A stretch of 64,000 nucleotides of DNA, from contig NC_066267.1 in assembly GCF_905404315.1 (NCBI RefSeq), positions 5,222,501 to 5,286,500 on the forward strand. Reading direction: 5' to 3'. The notes beneath the pieces are model-generated. The model saw only the letters and a program-made list of their open reading frames with translations. It was not told where the DNA came from and did not search any database. The stretch is from Leptidea sinapis (Eukaryota; Arthropoda; Insecta; Lepidoptera; Pieridae). Position numbers and translations under genes: made by a program. Positions 44,911 through 57,700 of the stretch are shown one piece after another. Within the stretch, counting starts at the first letter, position 1. Each line of letters starts with the position of its first letter.

Positions 44911-46890
44911 AACGTCCAAATAGAAGGCGAAATCCGCGCACTAACAAGCCAGAGATAACAACGATCTGTCTGTCCGCTTTTATAGTCAACGGTTACGGAG
45001 TCACTCGCCTTGATAACTGTACCATCGCTGCGAAAAATAATTGGTAGATGTTTATACGCGTGCGACACGAACACTAAGCATGTCAATGACCGCAATAATT
45101 TGATTCGCGACCGGGGTCTTGTGTCAAGCTGCGAGCGGGCTCCTGTACAAAGCTGTGCGTTAGCGTTAAGTGTTTTACTGTAGATACAACTTAGTTTAAC
45201 TTTCGATGTAAGTTAAGACTGATTTGCTTTTTCGCTGTTTCTCGCTGCCGATGTGCACGAGCTTAATTTTTTTATATAATAATATAATATCCAAAAAATT
45301 ACATGATTTTGCTTGATACTAAATAAATTAAATCAGTTTCATATTTATAAGAAAAAACTGCCATGAAACAATAATAATAATATGATATAATGCGTATTGC
45401 TTACTTTTAAAAGCGTACGATATTAATAAGGAACAATCTTTTACCGAATGACTTTATTAAACAATTTTCGTCATTATATTTGCGTCAGATTGTTGCGCGT
45501 GTAAATAAATATGTTAGGTTTGCGTTAAGCGATGAAAATATATAATAGAGCATCCAGAAATGTGAAATTGGTGCACTGGCCTAATTTCAATCGTATTTCG
45601 GGGAAATAAAGTTGATTTTCCTACTCATCGACAGTTGTTATATATTAGATGTATACGCAAACTTAGATATAAGTAATCTAGAATAATAATATAGTCATTT
45701 AATCGCACAAAGTGAATACCGTTAAATGTTTTAATTCGATACACGTGCAAGTTGTGGGACCAAGTTAGACTTATATCGTGCCATCTACTTAAATATAATG
45801 TAGTCTTCACTTCAGGCTTGCACCCGATATGTTGTTTCCACTAGACAACAATTCTTCATGTTATACAACAATAATTATAATATACAACTGAGAAAATACA
45901 GTAGTCTAACAATGGTGAAATTAAATAAACACACGGGTAAGCCTCGTAACTGTATCCATAAAAAAATAAATACCAAAAATAAAGTAAATAATTGAAATTT
46001 TCTTAACAGGTTACTCTGAAACGACATAATAGAAAATTTAGTAATATAGGTGAATTATGGTTTTTTCATTTTTGAATTTATTTTTTTATGATAACGGTTA
46101 AGTAGGCATTCGTGCGATCATTAAATGCCGCCATTTTCTTACTTACTTATAAGTTTGTGTTATAAATAATTCAATTTACTGATTTAAATGTGCAAATACA
46201 TATATTATGTAATATAGGTGTATTTAATTGGGTGTTTCATGTTCAATATGGAAGTTTAGGAATTGCTATGTAAATATATTGATAGATGTTGATGTAGTAT
46301 ATGTTTGATGTAACAGGGTACCATCACACTACTGTGTCTATATATTGCGTTATAAACAGTTACAATTCAACCGAAGAGGTTATAAGTCAGTTATAGAGCC
46401 GCTTGATACAAAACAATAGATGCTCAATGGTTATGATAGCCTGTGCATAGCATTCTACATTTTACAGTATAACCTCTTGGGATTCTTTCAACCATTAAAT
46501 CAAATATTGTTAATGTTTTATCGGTTTTTCTGGAGTTGATGTGACTCGTTTTGAGATACATTTTCATGTTATATGAAATAAAAACTTTAATAATGGAATA
46601 TATGTTTTAAATTTATAAACTCATCAAAACTGCAAATTGTAGAACAAATACAACTTAGAAATATACGATATAAAGTGTTACATTGTTAGAATTTGATTCT
46701 CAAGTCACATAATGATTTTAATTACTTCTGTATATTTTGATTCTCTAATAGTATCTTTAGCAAAATGCTTTCAAAAAAATGTCACTTGCCAAAATTTTGA
46801 TTTGAACCTTAAAAATCTTACTTACCTTGAAACTTTTGAAGTTGCAACCTTACTAATTTTTATTGTTTTGGCAGTCATCTTACATCATTG
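44911..46890. other. Intergenic stretch between dlp and the KLHDC4-like gene
   Basis: AT-rich, no exon, RNA gene or repeat family recognised. Short frames on both strands lack domains. Confidence 0.45.
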
Positions 46891-46894
46891 TAAG

Positions 46895-47161
46895 CTTAGA
46901 TGAAGGATTAGTGCGCTCCAACTAGATACCGCACTACCTATGAACAATAGCTTTCTTATTACGGTAACTATTAGATTCTTGTGTGTTGATGCGTGGTTTC
47001 ATACGCTTTGTTTTATTTTATATTGAATTTAATAAAATTCAAAATACTTAGTGATGATATGTGATCCCAGTGTCTTTCTTATTTCGTTATTAGTTGCCGC
47101 ACTTTGCGACTACGCCTGCGGTATCTAGTCGGAGCGAAGCGGAGACCAATCCTCAATCTAA
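46895..47161. mobile_element. MITE family I, copy 1
   Basis: CTTAGATGAAGGATTAG...CTCCAACTAGATACCGC pairs with GCGGTATCTAGTCGGAGCG...CAATCCTCAATCTA. The body shares TATGTGATCCCAGTGTCTTT with copy 2. Confidence 0.82.
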
Positions 47162-47764
47162 AATTGTAAGAAACTGATAATGCCAAGGCTATTTCCATGT
47201 AAGAGATGAATAAATTACATAAAAGTATCCCATCTAGTAGATTTACTGAACTCATTGAATAAATCATTCTTAACCTATAATAAATAATGTAGATAGGTAT
47301 GTACGATGAATTAATAACCCTTGTAGCGAAGAACAAAACAGCTTATTGAAAAATATATTTAATTAAAATGAATTATTGTCATCTTAATTTTTTTATACAT
47401 GTAACAAATCAATTTAATTCATATTATTGTATGAATATTGAATGATTAAGTATCGAAAGTTTTTATAAAGATTATAATATTACTAAGTAATGTGTAAATA
47501 AAATATTGTAACAAATATTATGTAGGTGTTTGATTTTGAACTCCCTCTGTCAAAGTACTTTCCAGACATACAAATCATAAAATTAAAATGGATACCTAGG
47601 GCATTATAAAATACAACTTAGATAGAAATGTTATAATATTTAAGTGGCCCAGGTAATATGAACGGCTCAACCGCTTGTCGTCGCTTCATCGTGTCCTGAA
47701 ACCATAGACTTGGAATATAGAAGCGTATAGAAAACCTAACAACCCGATTATGCGTGACCAATGA

Positions 47765-48420
47765 TATATTTGAAGTTATACTTCTTTTGGCGTGATGGAG
47801 AAAAATGATGAGAGTGAATTTTTACGATGCGCGCGCACACAACACCTGAATTCTACATCGTGAAGTTAGTTCTAGGTGGCATGAAAATCGATAACTATGT
47901 TCAAGTTGTATATTCTAGAATTTTTATATTTAGAACATGTGTTTCGTAACAGTACAATTAAACAGTGTGAATAAATAAATATTATTTTGGTGTTTTTATT
48001 CAATCAATTTCCTATACGACGGTGATAGTATTTACTAATAATTTATTAGTATATCTATATATATATATATTGAATATTAGTGATAAAACTGATTTGAATA
48101 AACTGTTTTGAGTGCATTTATAGATTTGAGGTTAATTGTCGGTACGTATAATTTATTTACATCGTTAATTAAAAATTATTACATTACTATCTAAAAACTA
48201 TTTTTTTTTCGTTTTGTTATATTTCCGGTATATTAACAAATTTTATGTATAAATAAAATTTCATAATTTTCTATACTTTCGTTTATATTAACCTTAAATG
48301 CTGAGTGTTTATACTATATTTGATCTTAACTATTTGTTAAAATTTGATTTATTGTTTCATACGTTAAAGAAGTATAACTTCTAACGCGTGTACGTAAGTA
48401 CACACACTCTTTTTTTTTAA
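47765..48420. repeat. Palindrome-ended repeat, family U, copy 2
   Basis: Left GAAGTTATACTTCTTTTGGC, GATGCGCGCGCA; right AGAAGTATAACTTCTAACGC and GTACGTAAGTACACACACTC. The ends are inverted relative to each other. Confidence 0.5.
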
Positions 48421-48531
48421 TAGAAAAGGAGGACAAACGAGCGTATGAGTCAACTCGTGTTAAGTGATCACCGCCGCCCACATACTCTTGCAACACCAGA
48501 GGAATCACAGGAGCGTTTCCTGGCCTTTAAG
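48408..48531 (-). mobile_element. Jockey-like LINE (family B) 3' end, short copy 4
   Basis: AGGAGGACAAACGAGCGTA to AGCGTTTCCTGGCCTTTAAG only. Confidence 0.8.
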
Positions 48532-48871
48532 AATCGATAATTGAGTGTCGTGTTTTGTCGATTTTGTTTTCGTACTGAAGATCGTCGAGGTTTAAGATTG
48601 AATTGACTGTGGGTTGAATAGAAAAAAATATCATCTTTCCTAACTTTTTGATGTAGTTTTATTTTAAATAAAAAAAATAAACCGTCTTATAGGTACTTTT
48701 ATTTAACACCAATTTTGCTTATAAAATATTGTAAACTATTTTATTGTAAAATATGTTTTTAAATGAAAATATATTCTTAAATATTTACTTTTTTTTAATA
48801 TAATACACATTTGCGTTACCTGTGTTCTACGAAAGAACGCAATTAATAAACTGATGAATTTTTATATGTAT

Positions 48872-49067
48872 CTTAGATAATTTATACGTCGTCTCGATGA
48901 AAACAGGTCAAGTTTATTACATTAGTGTGCGTGACAAGCCTCTTACACTCGCGATTTGTATGTCACTTTGTATTAGCGTGCGTGTATTGCTCAAAATAGA
49001 GGTTAACAGCAGGTTTCGACGCTTTCACAAACTGTCATAGTCTATATAGACGTATAAATAATCTAAG
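48872..49067. mobile_element. MITE family H, copy 3 (inverted)
   Basis: CTTAGATAATTTATACGTC and GACGTATAAATAATCTAAG ends; GTCACTTTGTATTAGCGTG inside. Confidence 0.83.
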
Positions 49068-49589
49068 ATTTATATTTTGACATATATTTGTTATAGATTG
49101 CTCTATGTGCAAGCTAGTATAGAGACATAACTGGTTGAAACCGATTCATTTACAAATAGTATGTTTTACTTTCTTACCACAAACAATAATTAATCAACAG
49201 ACACAATTCCATACAAAAGTTTCACTTAAAAACACCTTCGTAAATAATTATAATTAATAATCATTTATTAAATTAAATCTTACCACATTAATGTACGGCG
49301 GCAGGTCGACCTTCTATAGTTAATAAATCAGTGTAGCTGTTAGATGCGATTACTAATTGTGACAGTAATCACGACCATCATGTTCACGAAGCATCCTTAA
49401 ACAATGAATGCAAGCTCTAAAGGTTGATGCATCCAATATACGATAATTTATATTTATACGGTTTATTCTTTATCACTATTTATTAAATAATATATATTAT
49501 TTAAACACGATTCATATATTGGACGCAGCAACTTACAAACTATTTTGTTATGTATATTACAGCCATTGTTAAATACTCTATTTGATTGA

Positions 49590-49690
49590 AAGGAATGGCC
49601 GTTGAGTTTCTTATATGTTCTTCTAACGAGTTCAACTTTTTACGATCGTATGGTAAATTCAGTAATTTAAAATTAATATTTATAGTGACT
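49590..49690 (+). mobile_element. LINE 3'-end fragment, family Q, copy 2
   Basis: AATGGCCGTTGAGTTTCTTA, TAACGAGTTCAACTTTTTAC and GGTAAATTCAGTAA. Confidence 0.55.
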
Positions 49691-49706
49691 ATTCAAAAGC
49701 GCTTAG

Positions 49707-50450
49707 TTTAAGGGCCTCGTTCACACTGACCAAGTAAAGCTGTGATTAGTAACTTCTCAATTAACGTTAATTGCAAGCTATGTTAAGTGAGTAATGAATC
49801 TATCACACGTCATACTCGTTCAATTTTACGTCAAATATCACATGTCAAACGTCATTGCAGATTGTCATTTATGATTTTGTCAAATGTTGAGCGTTCATTA
49901 CACTGTTTAGCGCCAGATGCTTGTTTACCTTTGAAACTAGAAAGCATCTGGAAATAGTATAATACAGTTTTTGTCATTTAGTGGTTACTTGTGTGAATAT
50001 CATTATTATGGATAAAATTAAGAGAGAAGTGCATACTTTACACGAGAGGGATATTTTGGTATTATTAAATAGAAATATATTGTGATATCTTGGAATTTAA
50101 ATATACTTACGCATACTTGGTATTTGTTCCATGGAAGAATAATCTTAACTCGTCCAATTGATGATCAATGAAATCGAATAAATCCATATCTAATAATTTA
50201 TTTTTATGCTACCTCTGAAAAGATGCACAAAACTACAAATGATAATAATAGTAGGCACATAATATCATGCAACTGTCAGGTAACCGTGCTAATTTGCAGA
50301 AGATGTAGCAAGTTAGTTACGGGACAGTTAATCTTAATATAAGTGTTACTTTAAGGTCGTGAAATTCGCATGTTATGTTACTATTGAATTTACTCAGTGA
50401 TTAGCTTACTTGATAGTTTACATGAATGTGGTGAAAGAGGGCCTAAGCCT
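49707..50450. mobile_element. Possible large MITE with GGGCCTC-type ends
   Basis: TTAAGGGCCTCGTTCACAC at the left and GTGAAAGAGGGCCTAAG at the right are inverted; AAGTAA...GATTAG sub-terminal blocks also pair. No coding remnant seen. Confidence 0.5.
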
Positions 50451-50594
50451 AAAAAGTTTATTCGAGTTTGACACTATCAGATGATAGATTGACAGATGTC
50501 AATTCTCGGATCCTGTGGTAGATTGTCCGCACTTTGGTTTCAGTACCTACACACTAACCGTCCGTATTTCTCTAAAAGATTTAAATGTTTTACA

Positions 50595-50989
50595 CTTAGA
50601 TTAAGGATTTGTCTCCGCTGCGCTCCAACTAGATACCGACACTACCTAAGAATTAGATGCTTGTGTGCGTCTTGACACTCAATGGCATCTTTCAAATTTT
50701 GTAACTAATACACGGTTCGTGTTATTTTAAATTGAAATTAATAAAACACAAAATACTTACTGATGATAGGTGATCCCAGTGTCTTTCTTATTTCTTGTAG
50801 TATTGTTTTTACGCCACACGGTATTTTAGTTTCAATCATTAGCAAAGTTTAACAGAACATGTGGCACGTCACACATTGTTCGAGACTGGCTCGAGTACAA
50901 CCACTTGGGCGTAGTACAAGTTGCCGCACTTTGCGACTACGCCCGCGGTATCTAGTTAGAGCGCAGCGGAGACCAATCCTTAATCTAAG
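50595..50989. mobile_element. MITE family I, copy 2 (longer)
   Basis: Terminal inverted repeats of about 45 bp: CTTAGATTAAGGATTTGTCT and AGACCAATCCTTAATCTAAG, with TCCAACTAGATACCG/CGGTATCTAGTTAGA just inside. It carries about 130 bp more interior than copy 1. Confidence 0.87.
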
Positions 50990-51034
50990 GTTTTATACTT
51001 AATTAGGTTACTAGTTAGATCTTATAACCATTTA

Positions 51035-51105
51035 TCTACTACCCGGTTACATTATCTCCGCACCTGACGTCACATCATCGCTTTGGTACGGTGTGCAAAA
51101 TAATT
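51035..51105. repeat. Repeat family P, inverted copy
   Basis: TACTACCCGGTTACATTATC, CCTGACGTCACATCATCGC and TTGGTACGGTGTGCA. Confidence 0.6.
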
Positions 51106-51642
51106 AGTGTCACTAGGATATTATTATTACGAATAAATGAATAAAAAAAGAATGATTTTTCCAATATTATAGATTGATGTAAAGGTATTGTGTTCTGATA
51201 CTGATTATAATAATAATAATGATGAAAAATCAATGAAAGTTACGTTAAGCAAATAAATTCTGGCAGTACTATTATAGCGACACAGAATAACAGAAACTAC
51301 AGAACTATTAACAACAACTGTCAAAATGGAAACATGAAAAACAAAGAAGTGAAAGCACGAAAATATGACGTGCAGTAACCGTACTGATGCAACAGGACGA
51401 GCGCGAGGGGGTGAAAGGGGAACTGGAGGGGAGTTCACGCTCCAGCGAGGACCAGTAATAATGTGACCATATACTACAATTCTACTAGAAGTAATTAATA
51501 AGCATTTTACTAATATTATTAATTAAAAAAATACATCAATTGCTTTCAGCAGTTTGACATCAAATTGAGAAATACGCAGCCATTTTGTTATTGTCAAAAT
51601 CTGTTGTCACAATAACATTAAATGCAGATTTCTGTCCGTCGC

Positions 51643-51773
51643 CTATTCTTCGTCTTCGCTATCGTCTGTCTCGCTCTCGGATCCCGATGCATCGTCTTCG
51701 GAATCAGAGCCGAACCAGTCGGGAAGCTTCGGTTGTGCTATTACGGTTCTCCAATCGACAAGTTTGTGTAGAT
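51643..51773 (-). CDS. KLHDC4: KLHDC4-like terminal exon, acidic tail
   Basis: The acceptor (reverse strand) is a pyrimidine tract ending TTTTTTCAG; the stop is TAG at 51643-51645. It continues the previous exon as DLHKLVDWRTVIAQPKLPDW and then an acidic Ser/Asp/Glu tail ending DDSEDEE. The tail matches the acidic C-terminus typical of KLHDC4. The upstream intron is 4.3 kb. Confidence 0.87.
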
Positions 51774-54700
51774 CTGAAAAAAATAACTATTGTATTGCTG
51801 TTATACTACAAAATATAGCTGTATGTTATATGAAGTATAAATAACACATGTTAGTTAAGGAATATTGGCTATTTTATTAAATTAAATATAATCCCGACTA
51901 ATACTATAAATGTGAATGTAAGTTTGTTTGTTACGCGTTTACGCAGGAGCTACTGAACCGATTTTAATGAAATTTGGTACAGCGATAGACTTGGGACAAG
52001 ATATATATATAGGCTACATTTTATACCGGAAAAACCATGGTTCCCTGAAAATTGAAATTCACGCCGATAAGCTAAACCATAAACTATACCAATGAAAGTA
52101 GGATTAGTTTGCCATAGCCATCTTCCTCCAAATAAGATTCTTATGTTATAATATGTTGGGAACGGGAGTGAAAACGGGAACCGTAACTGGAATAGGACAT
52201 GAGATAATCTTCAATTCCAAACTTGCTTATTATTTTCAAAAACCCTTTATCTACGCGGACGAAGTTGCGGGCATCATCTAGTAAAAAAATATAAACAATA
52301 TCAGTTTCTATAAAAATGGGAACACAAGAAAGTTAATTTTTTTATAATTATTTGGGAAACCTACAGCTATTTGACAATGATAACGAAATAATTAAAATAA
52401 ATGATGGCTACTTAAAAGTTGCCACATTATAAAACTATTGTAAGGATACAATGTTAGACTATAAAACTAACATAACTATATACAAATGGACGACGCACGA
52501 TGCGGGACCTGGGAGTTGAACATGTCATACCAAGATTCACGATCGATGTGTCACTCGGACGGTTGGTTCAGTTGGTAAGAGCGCTCGGACGGAACTCGAG
52601 AGTGATCCAGAATCCAGGTGAAAGTGTTGCTCGTCTCGTCATTTCATAAAAGAACTATTTTTATTTTTACACAAAATAAAGTCCCAGACCGAAGGATGTT
52701 GTAATAGGCGACTTAGGGAATTTACCAGTGGGGAGGCTTCTTTACATGGATGGATGTCGGCTAGATTGTAGGCACCACAAAGGCGCCTTTTTCTGCCGTG
52801 AAGCAGTAATGTGTAAACATGTAACGTGTTTCGGTCTAAAGGGCGCCGTAGCTAGTGAAATTGCTGTGCAAATGACAGTTAACATCTTATGTGTCAAGGT
52901 GATGAGCGTGAAGTGAAACTATGTAAAAACAAAATGAATATTAATAAATAAATTTAAAGATATTTTAATAACATAAAGCTAAATTAACTTTAATTATATA
53001 ATCTATTATTGTATAAAATATTCATATCTTATATTAAACATCTGTTATTAACTGCGAATTGTCTTCCTGGTTTAAAGCTATGGACAGATTATTTTGTAGT
53101 TTTTTGTAATCCTCTGTTATAGGTATTGGCTTGGTGTTTCTATAATTCCTTCTCGACTTTTTGGCTGGTACTTTTTTTAGTGAAGCTCTTACCATTCTAT
53201 GGCCGGTATTAAAATTAAAATTGTTCAAAACATGTGTATTAGAAAAACATCTCGCTTTATTTGTCACAATAAAATCAATTTCGTTGTTATAATTTTCATT
53301 AGGTGACACCCAGGTCCATTTTTTATTAGGTTTTCTTTTGTATTGGCTGTTGAGAATTGTTAGTTTATTTTGTTAGGCATAACTGATAATTTTATTACCA
53401 TTTTTACTGCGTATACCATAACTAGAATTGCCTATTATATGCTCTTCGCCGGGCTTACGTTGTCCTATTTTGCCATTAAAATCACCCATAACTATAACGT
53501 TCTTTTTCATATAATGGTTGATCGATTGTAATTTTTCGAAAAATTCTTCAACTTTCAAACGTTCTTCTTTATTTTTAGGTTCAGTGGGAGCATTTACTTG
53601 TACGATTGTCCATGATTCATCTTTTACTGATGTTGGTAATTTAATGTTTAAGATTGCTATTCTTTCGGATATACCAATTATTTCTTCTACTTTTGATGAC
53701 AGATATTTTTTTAATAGAAAACCAACTCCGTAAAGGCCTGGTGTTTCTCCGTTATGATATAGAAGGTAGTTGTCATATTCTTCAATACACTCTCCCATTC
53801 TTCGCACTTCGCTTAAACCTATTATGTCCCATTTAATATCGTCGAGTGCTTTTTCAAATTCAAGTAACCTTTCTGGTGAGCTAATAGATCGTACATTTAA
53901 TGTTTATATGTATATATTATGTTTGTCTTTTTGAGAAGGGTAGTTAACTGTGAAGTTACAATTAGAATTTAGAGGGTGTTGGTCATTTTCCTTCACGATG
54001 ACCAATCGGCTTGGCGGAAGATTTTCATAGTGATTTTTAATGTTGTCTGTAACAGTTCGGTTGCCGAGTAAGGGTGATTGCTACTTGTTTTGGTCCGTGC
54101 CTTGGTTAAAAGAATTAGAGCGAGCCCGCATTATATCGAAAGCATTGACTCTACTAAATTTTGATGTTGGTGTGTTGTTTATAGACTCTGTTACATTTGG
54201 ACTTTGTGAAGAAGCATTAGAGCTATATGGCGTAGATGGGGTACGCTTTCGTTTCTCATGACTCTTATAGTTCTTTATTATTAGTTTATCGTATTTGATG
54301 TAAGCAAAATTCCCTCTTTTCCTCTCTTCTAGCAATTGAGCTTGTAACGAGCGCCTTTTCTCTAACACCTCTTTCGAGAAGTCTTCTGTTATATAAATAT
54401 TTTTTGATTTCTTTTTATTTTTTAAAATTTCAATTTTCTTCCATGTATTTGCAAGCGTAATTACGATCAGCCGAGCTTTTTTAGTATCAGCTGTTGTCTT
54501 TCCAACTCGATGCGCAGAATTTATCTCTTGTACACTTAATTCTATCTCTAACTTTTTTATTTCATCTATGACCTTCGTAATTAATTGTTTGTTGGACTTC
54601 TCGCTCTCTTCCATTCCAAATATAACAATATTGTTTTTCTTTCTATCCTTCTCTAACCAAGCTACTTTCTTTTCCAAATTATTTCAATCTTTAAGTTTTT

Positions 54701-57700
54701 ATTTTCTTCGATGATTGGCTGAAGCTTTTCGTCAATTTTTTCCGTTAATTTAGTTGTAATTTCTTTCGTTTGGTTCTCCATTTCGAGTTTTAACTTCAGA
54801 AATAATTGTCGTAAATTGAAATCCATAACGATAACTTGTTTCTAGTGGTAAAGTTAATTACGTTGAATGTTGTATGCTTAAAACGGAACGTAATATTATT
54901 ATACTGCTTTTTGTCTATGGCGATATTCGTATACTCGTTGGCAGTTGGCAGCTCACCGCGCTGTCAAGTGCTTGCTAGTAAATGTCAATGAAATGTCAAT
55001 GCTAGCTGACAGCAGCGGTTGGTGATTATTGATGATTCATGAATAATAATCTAGAAAATTGAATAATAGTGATTTTTTACCGTGGTTTGAATTCAATGGA
55101 TTGGCACTTGCACTACTTGTTTTAACATAAATCACAGGTTTAAAAGTACTTTTAACCACTTTTTACTATTTAAAACTATTAGAGCTTCAATGTTAAATCT
55201 TGACACTTTGACAACCAAAACTTAGTTTTTTTTTTTATGGAATAGGAGGACAAACGAGCGTACGGGTCACCTGTTGTTAAGTGATCACCGCCGCCCACAA
55301 TCTCTTGCAACACCAGAGGAATCACAGGAGCGTTGCCGGCCTTTAAGAAAGGTGTACGCGCTTTTTTTGAAGGTACCCATGTCGTATCGTCCCTGAAACA
55401 CCGCACAAGGAAGCTCATTCCACAGCGTTGTAGTACGCGGAAGAAAGCTCCTTGAAAACCGCACTGTGGAGGACCGCCACACATCCAGATGGTGGGGATG
55501 ATATCCTAACTTGTGGCGTGTCGTGCGAAGGTGGAATTCGGCGGCAGGAATCAATTAAACAGCTCTTCGGAACACTCTCCGTGATAAATGCGGTAGAAGA
55601 CACACACTGAAGCGACGTCTCTACGCAACGCCAAGTGATCCAGCCGTTCACAGAGCACTGGGTCCCCGACACTTCGAGCTGCACTGCGTTGCACGCGGTC
55701 AAATGGATCGAGCTGATACTGGGGTGCGCCAGACCAGAGATGACAGCAATACAATATGTGTGCTTTATAGAGCGCTAGTATGTGGGCCGGCTTGAAGTAT
55801 TGCCGTGCTCTATGAATGACGCCCAGTTTCTTTGAAGCCAATTTGGCTTTGCCTTCCAGATGACCACGAAATTGGCAATCGCTCGAGATTTCGAGACCCA
55901 GTATTCCGATACTGGGCGAGGCTTTGAGGGAAGTGTTGTCGAAGAGCGGTGGTATCTAGTAGTTATTAGAAATGACATCAAAAAGAATTGTAAAGGAATC
56001 AATTTTGAGAAAATAAATGACTTTTATGCCTTTTAATATCAATACCTACCCAGGCTGTACAAGTCGCTGAGGTAGAACTGCTTGTCGTCCTTCTCCAGTA
56101 CGCCGCCGTACACGTACAGCATGGAGCGTTGCACGGCTAGCATGGCAGACATGCGAGCACCGGGCCCGGACCGTGCCCGCACCGGCGCGGCAACGGACAG
56201 GCTCGCTGTGGCCGGCGCCGGCGCACTGCCCAACTTCATTGTGAACACGTCGTCTGATATCACTACCACATACAAATTGCATAGATAATATATACGTCTC
56301 GATAGTCTCTTGCTGTAAGACAACCGATAAAAACAGGCCAGGTTTCAAAATAAGCATAATCTACTCCCATGCTGTCCGATCACTTAGTTTAACTGAGTGA
56401 TCGGACACTCGATATGACACACTGAATATTATTCAGTATTAGTAGTAGGATTACGACAGAGCCACTTTTTAATAAAACATTTAAATCTATACTAATATTA
56501 TAAAGCTGCAGTGTTTGTTTGTTTGTTTGTTTGTTTGAACGCGCTAATCTCTAGTACTACTGGTCCGATTTGAATGATTCTTTCAGTGTTGGGTAGTCCA
56601 TTTATCGAGGAAGGCTATAGGCTATGTTTTTTTTTTTCAAAATTAGGGATCCGTAATAAAATTGCTATTTTGTAACACAAGGTGTAAAAATCGAAAACCT
56701 ATTTTTGCGTGCGCTGCAAAAACTATCGACAATAGAACAAAATGATGTACAGGCTATAATATAGGCAATATTTTATAACTTATAAAACTATCGCGTGAAT
56801 TATACTTTATATGGCAAAACAACGCCGGGTCAGCTAGTTTATTTATAGATAATGCCTGAACAGTGGCTCGGACTTTAGTGTATACATATTATAAAGCTAT
56901 TATTTATCTTATAAAAACTATTATCTTAACTGGGGCAAATAAATAATTCTACTTTAACTTAAACAGCTAGATAGACTGAACTAAGAATGTGTCCATTAAC
57001 ACTGTTATTAATGTCTGTCTAATATCTCTACCGTCTTTTAGGGACGCCCGAAGAAGCGAAGCGAAGTATACAGCGTAAGAACTAAGCATTATAATCTTTA
57101 GTATGCCTGAGAAGTTATGTCTAACACTCGCGGTATGTACGATACTTTGTGTTAGTGTGCGTGAATTACTCAAAATAGAGGTTATAGTTCTAAACTCAAT
57201 TTTTTCAACGTTTCCACAGCTATGCAAATTGATTTAAGTTTTCTTTAGTGTTAATTCCGCCAATATTTGTTTTTAAAACAATTCGACACGTGTTTCGCCT
57301 CTACACGAGGCATCTACACGTCCTGAGGATGCCTCGAATTAACACTAAAGAAAACTTAAATCATTTGTATAATTATGGATTTCCGCAAAGTAACGCCTAA
57401 TTCAATAAAGTTTCCACAGCTGTCAAGAATTACAAACGACTCCAAAAATATCAATAATTGTAACTAAATGATAAGTAGAATTAGATTTGCATTATATTCT
57501 TTTGGAATAGCTGTTTTTGCAGTCGGTTGTTTTTTTTTTTTGTGAATCTGAAGTACACTAACGAATAATTTTGTGTAAATATGTGTATACCACTAAGCTT
57601 ACCAATGAACGTAAGCGCGTTGCAATTTGACTATAGACAGTTAGATATTCTGCCACAGATTACGCCCTTACTGTAAATCATTGAGGATTTCTATTGACTA

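Noticed and set aside
51205..51438. 77-codon minus-strand frame with a GC-rich start
   Set aside because: Downstream of the KLHDC4-like stop codon, no domain and no splice context; the patch near 51390 is left unexplained.
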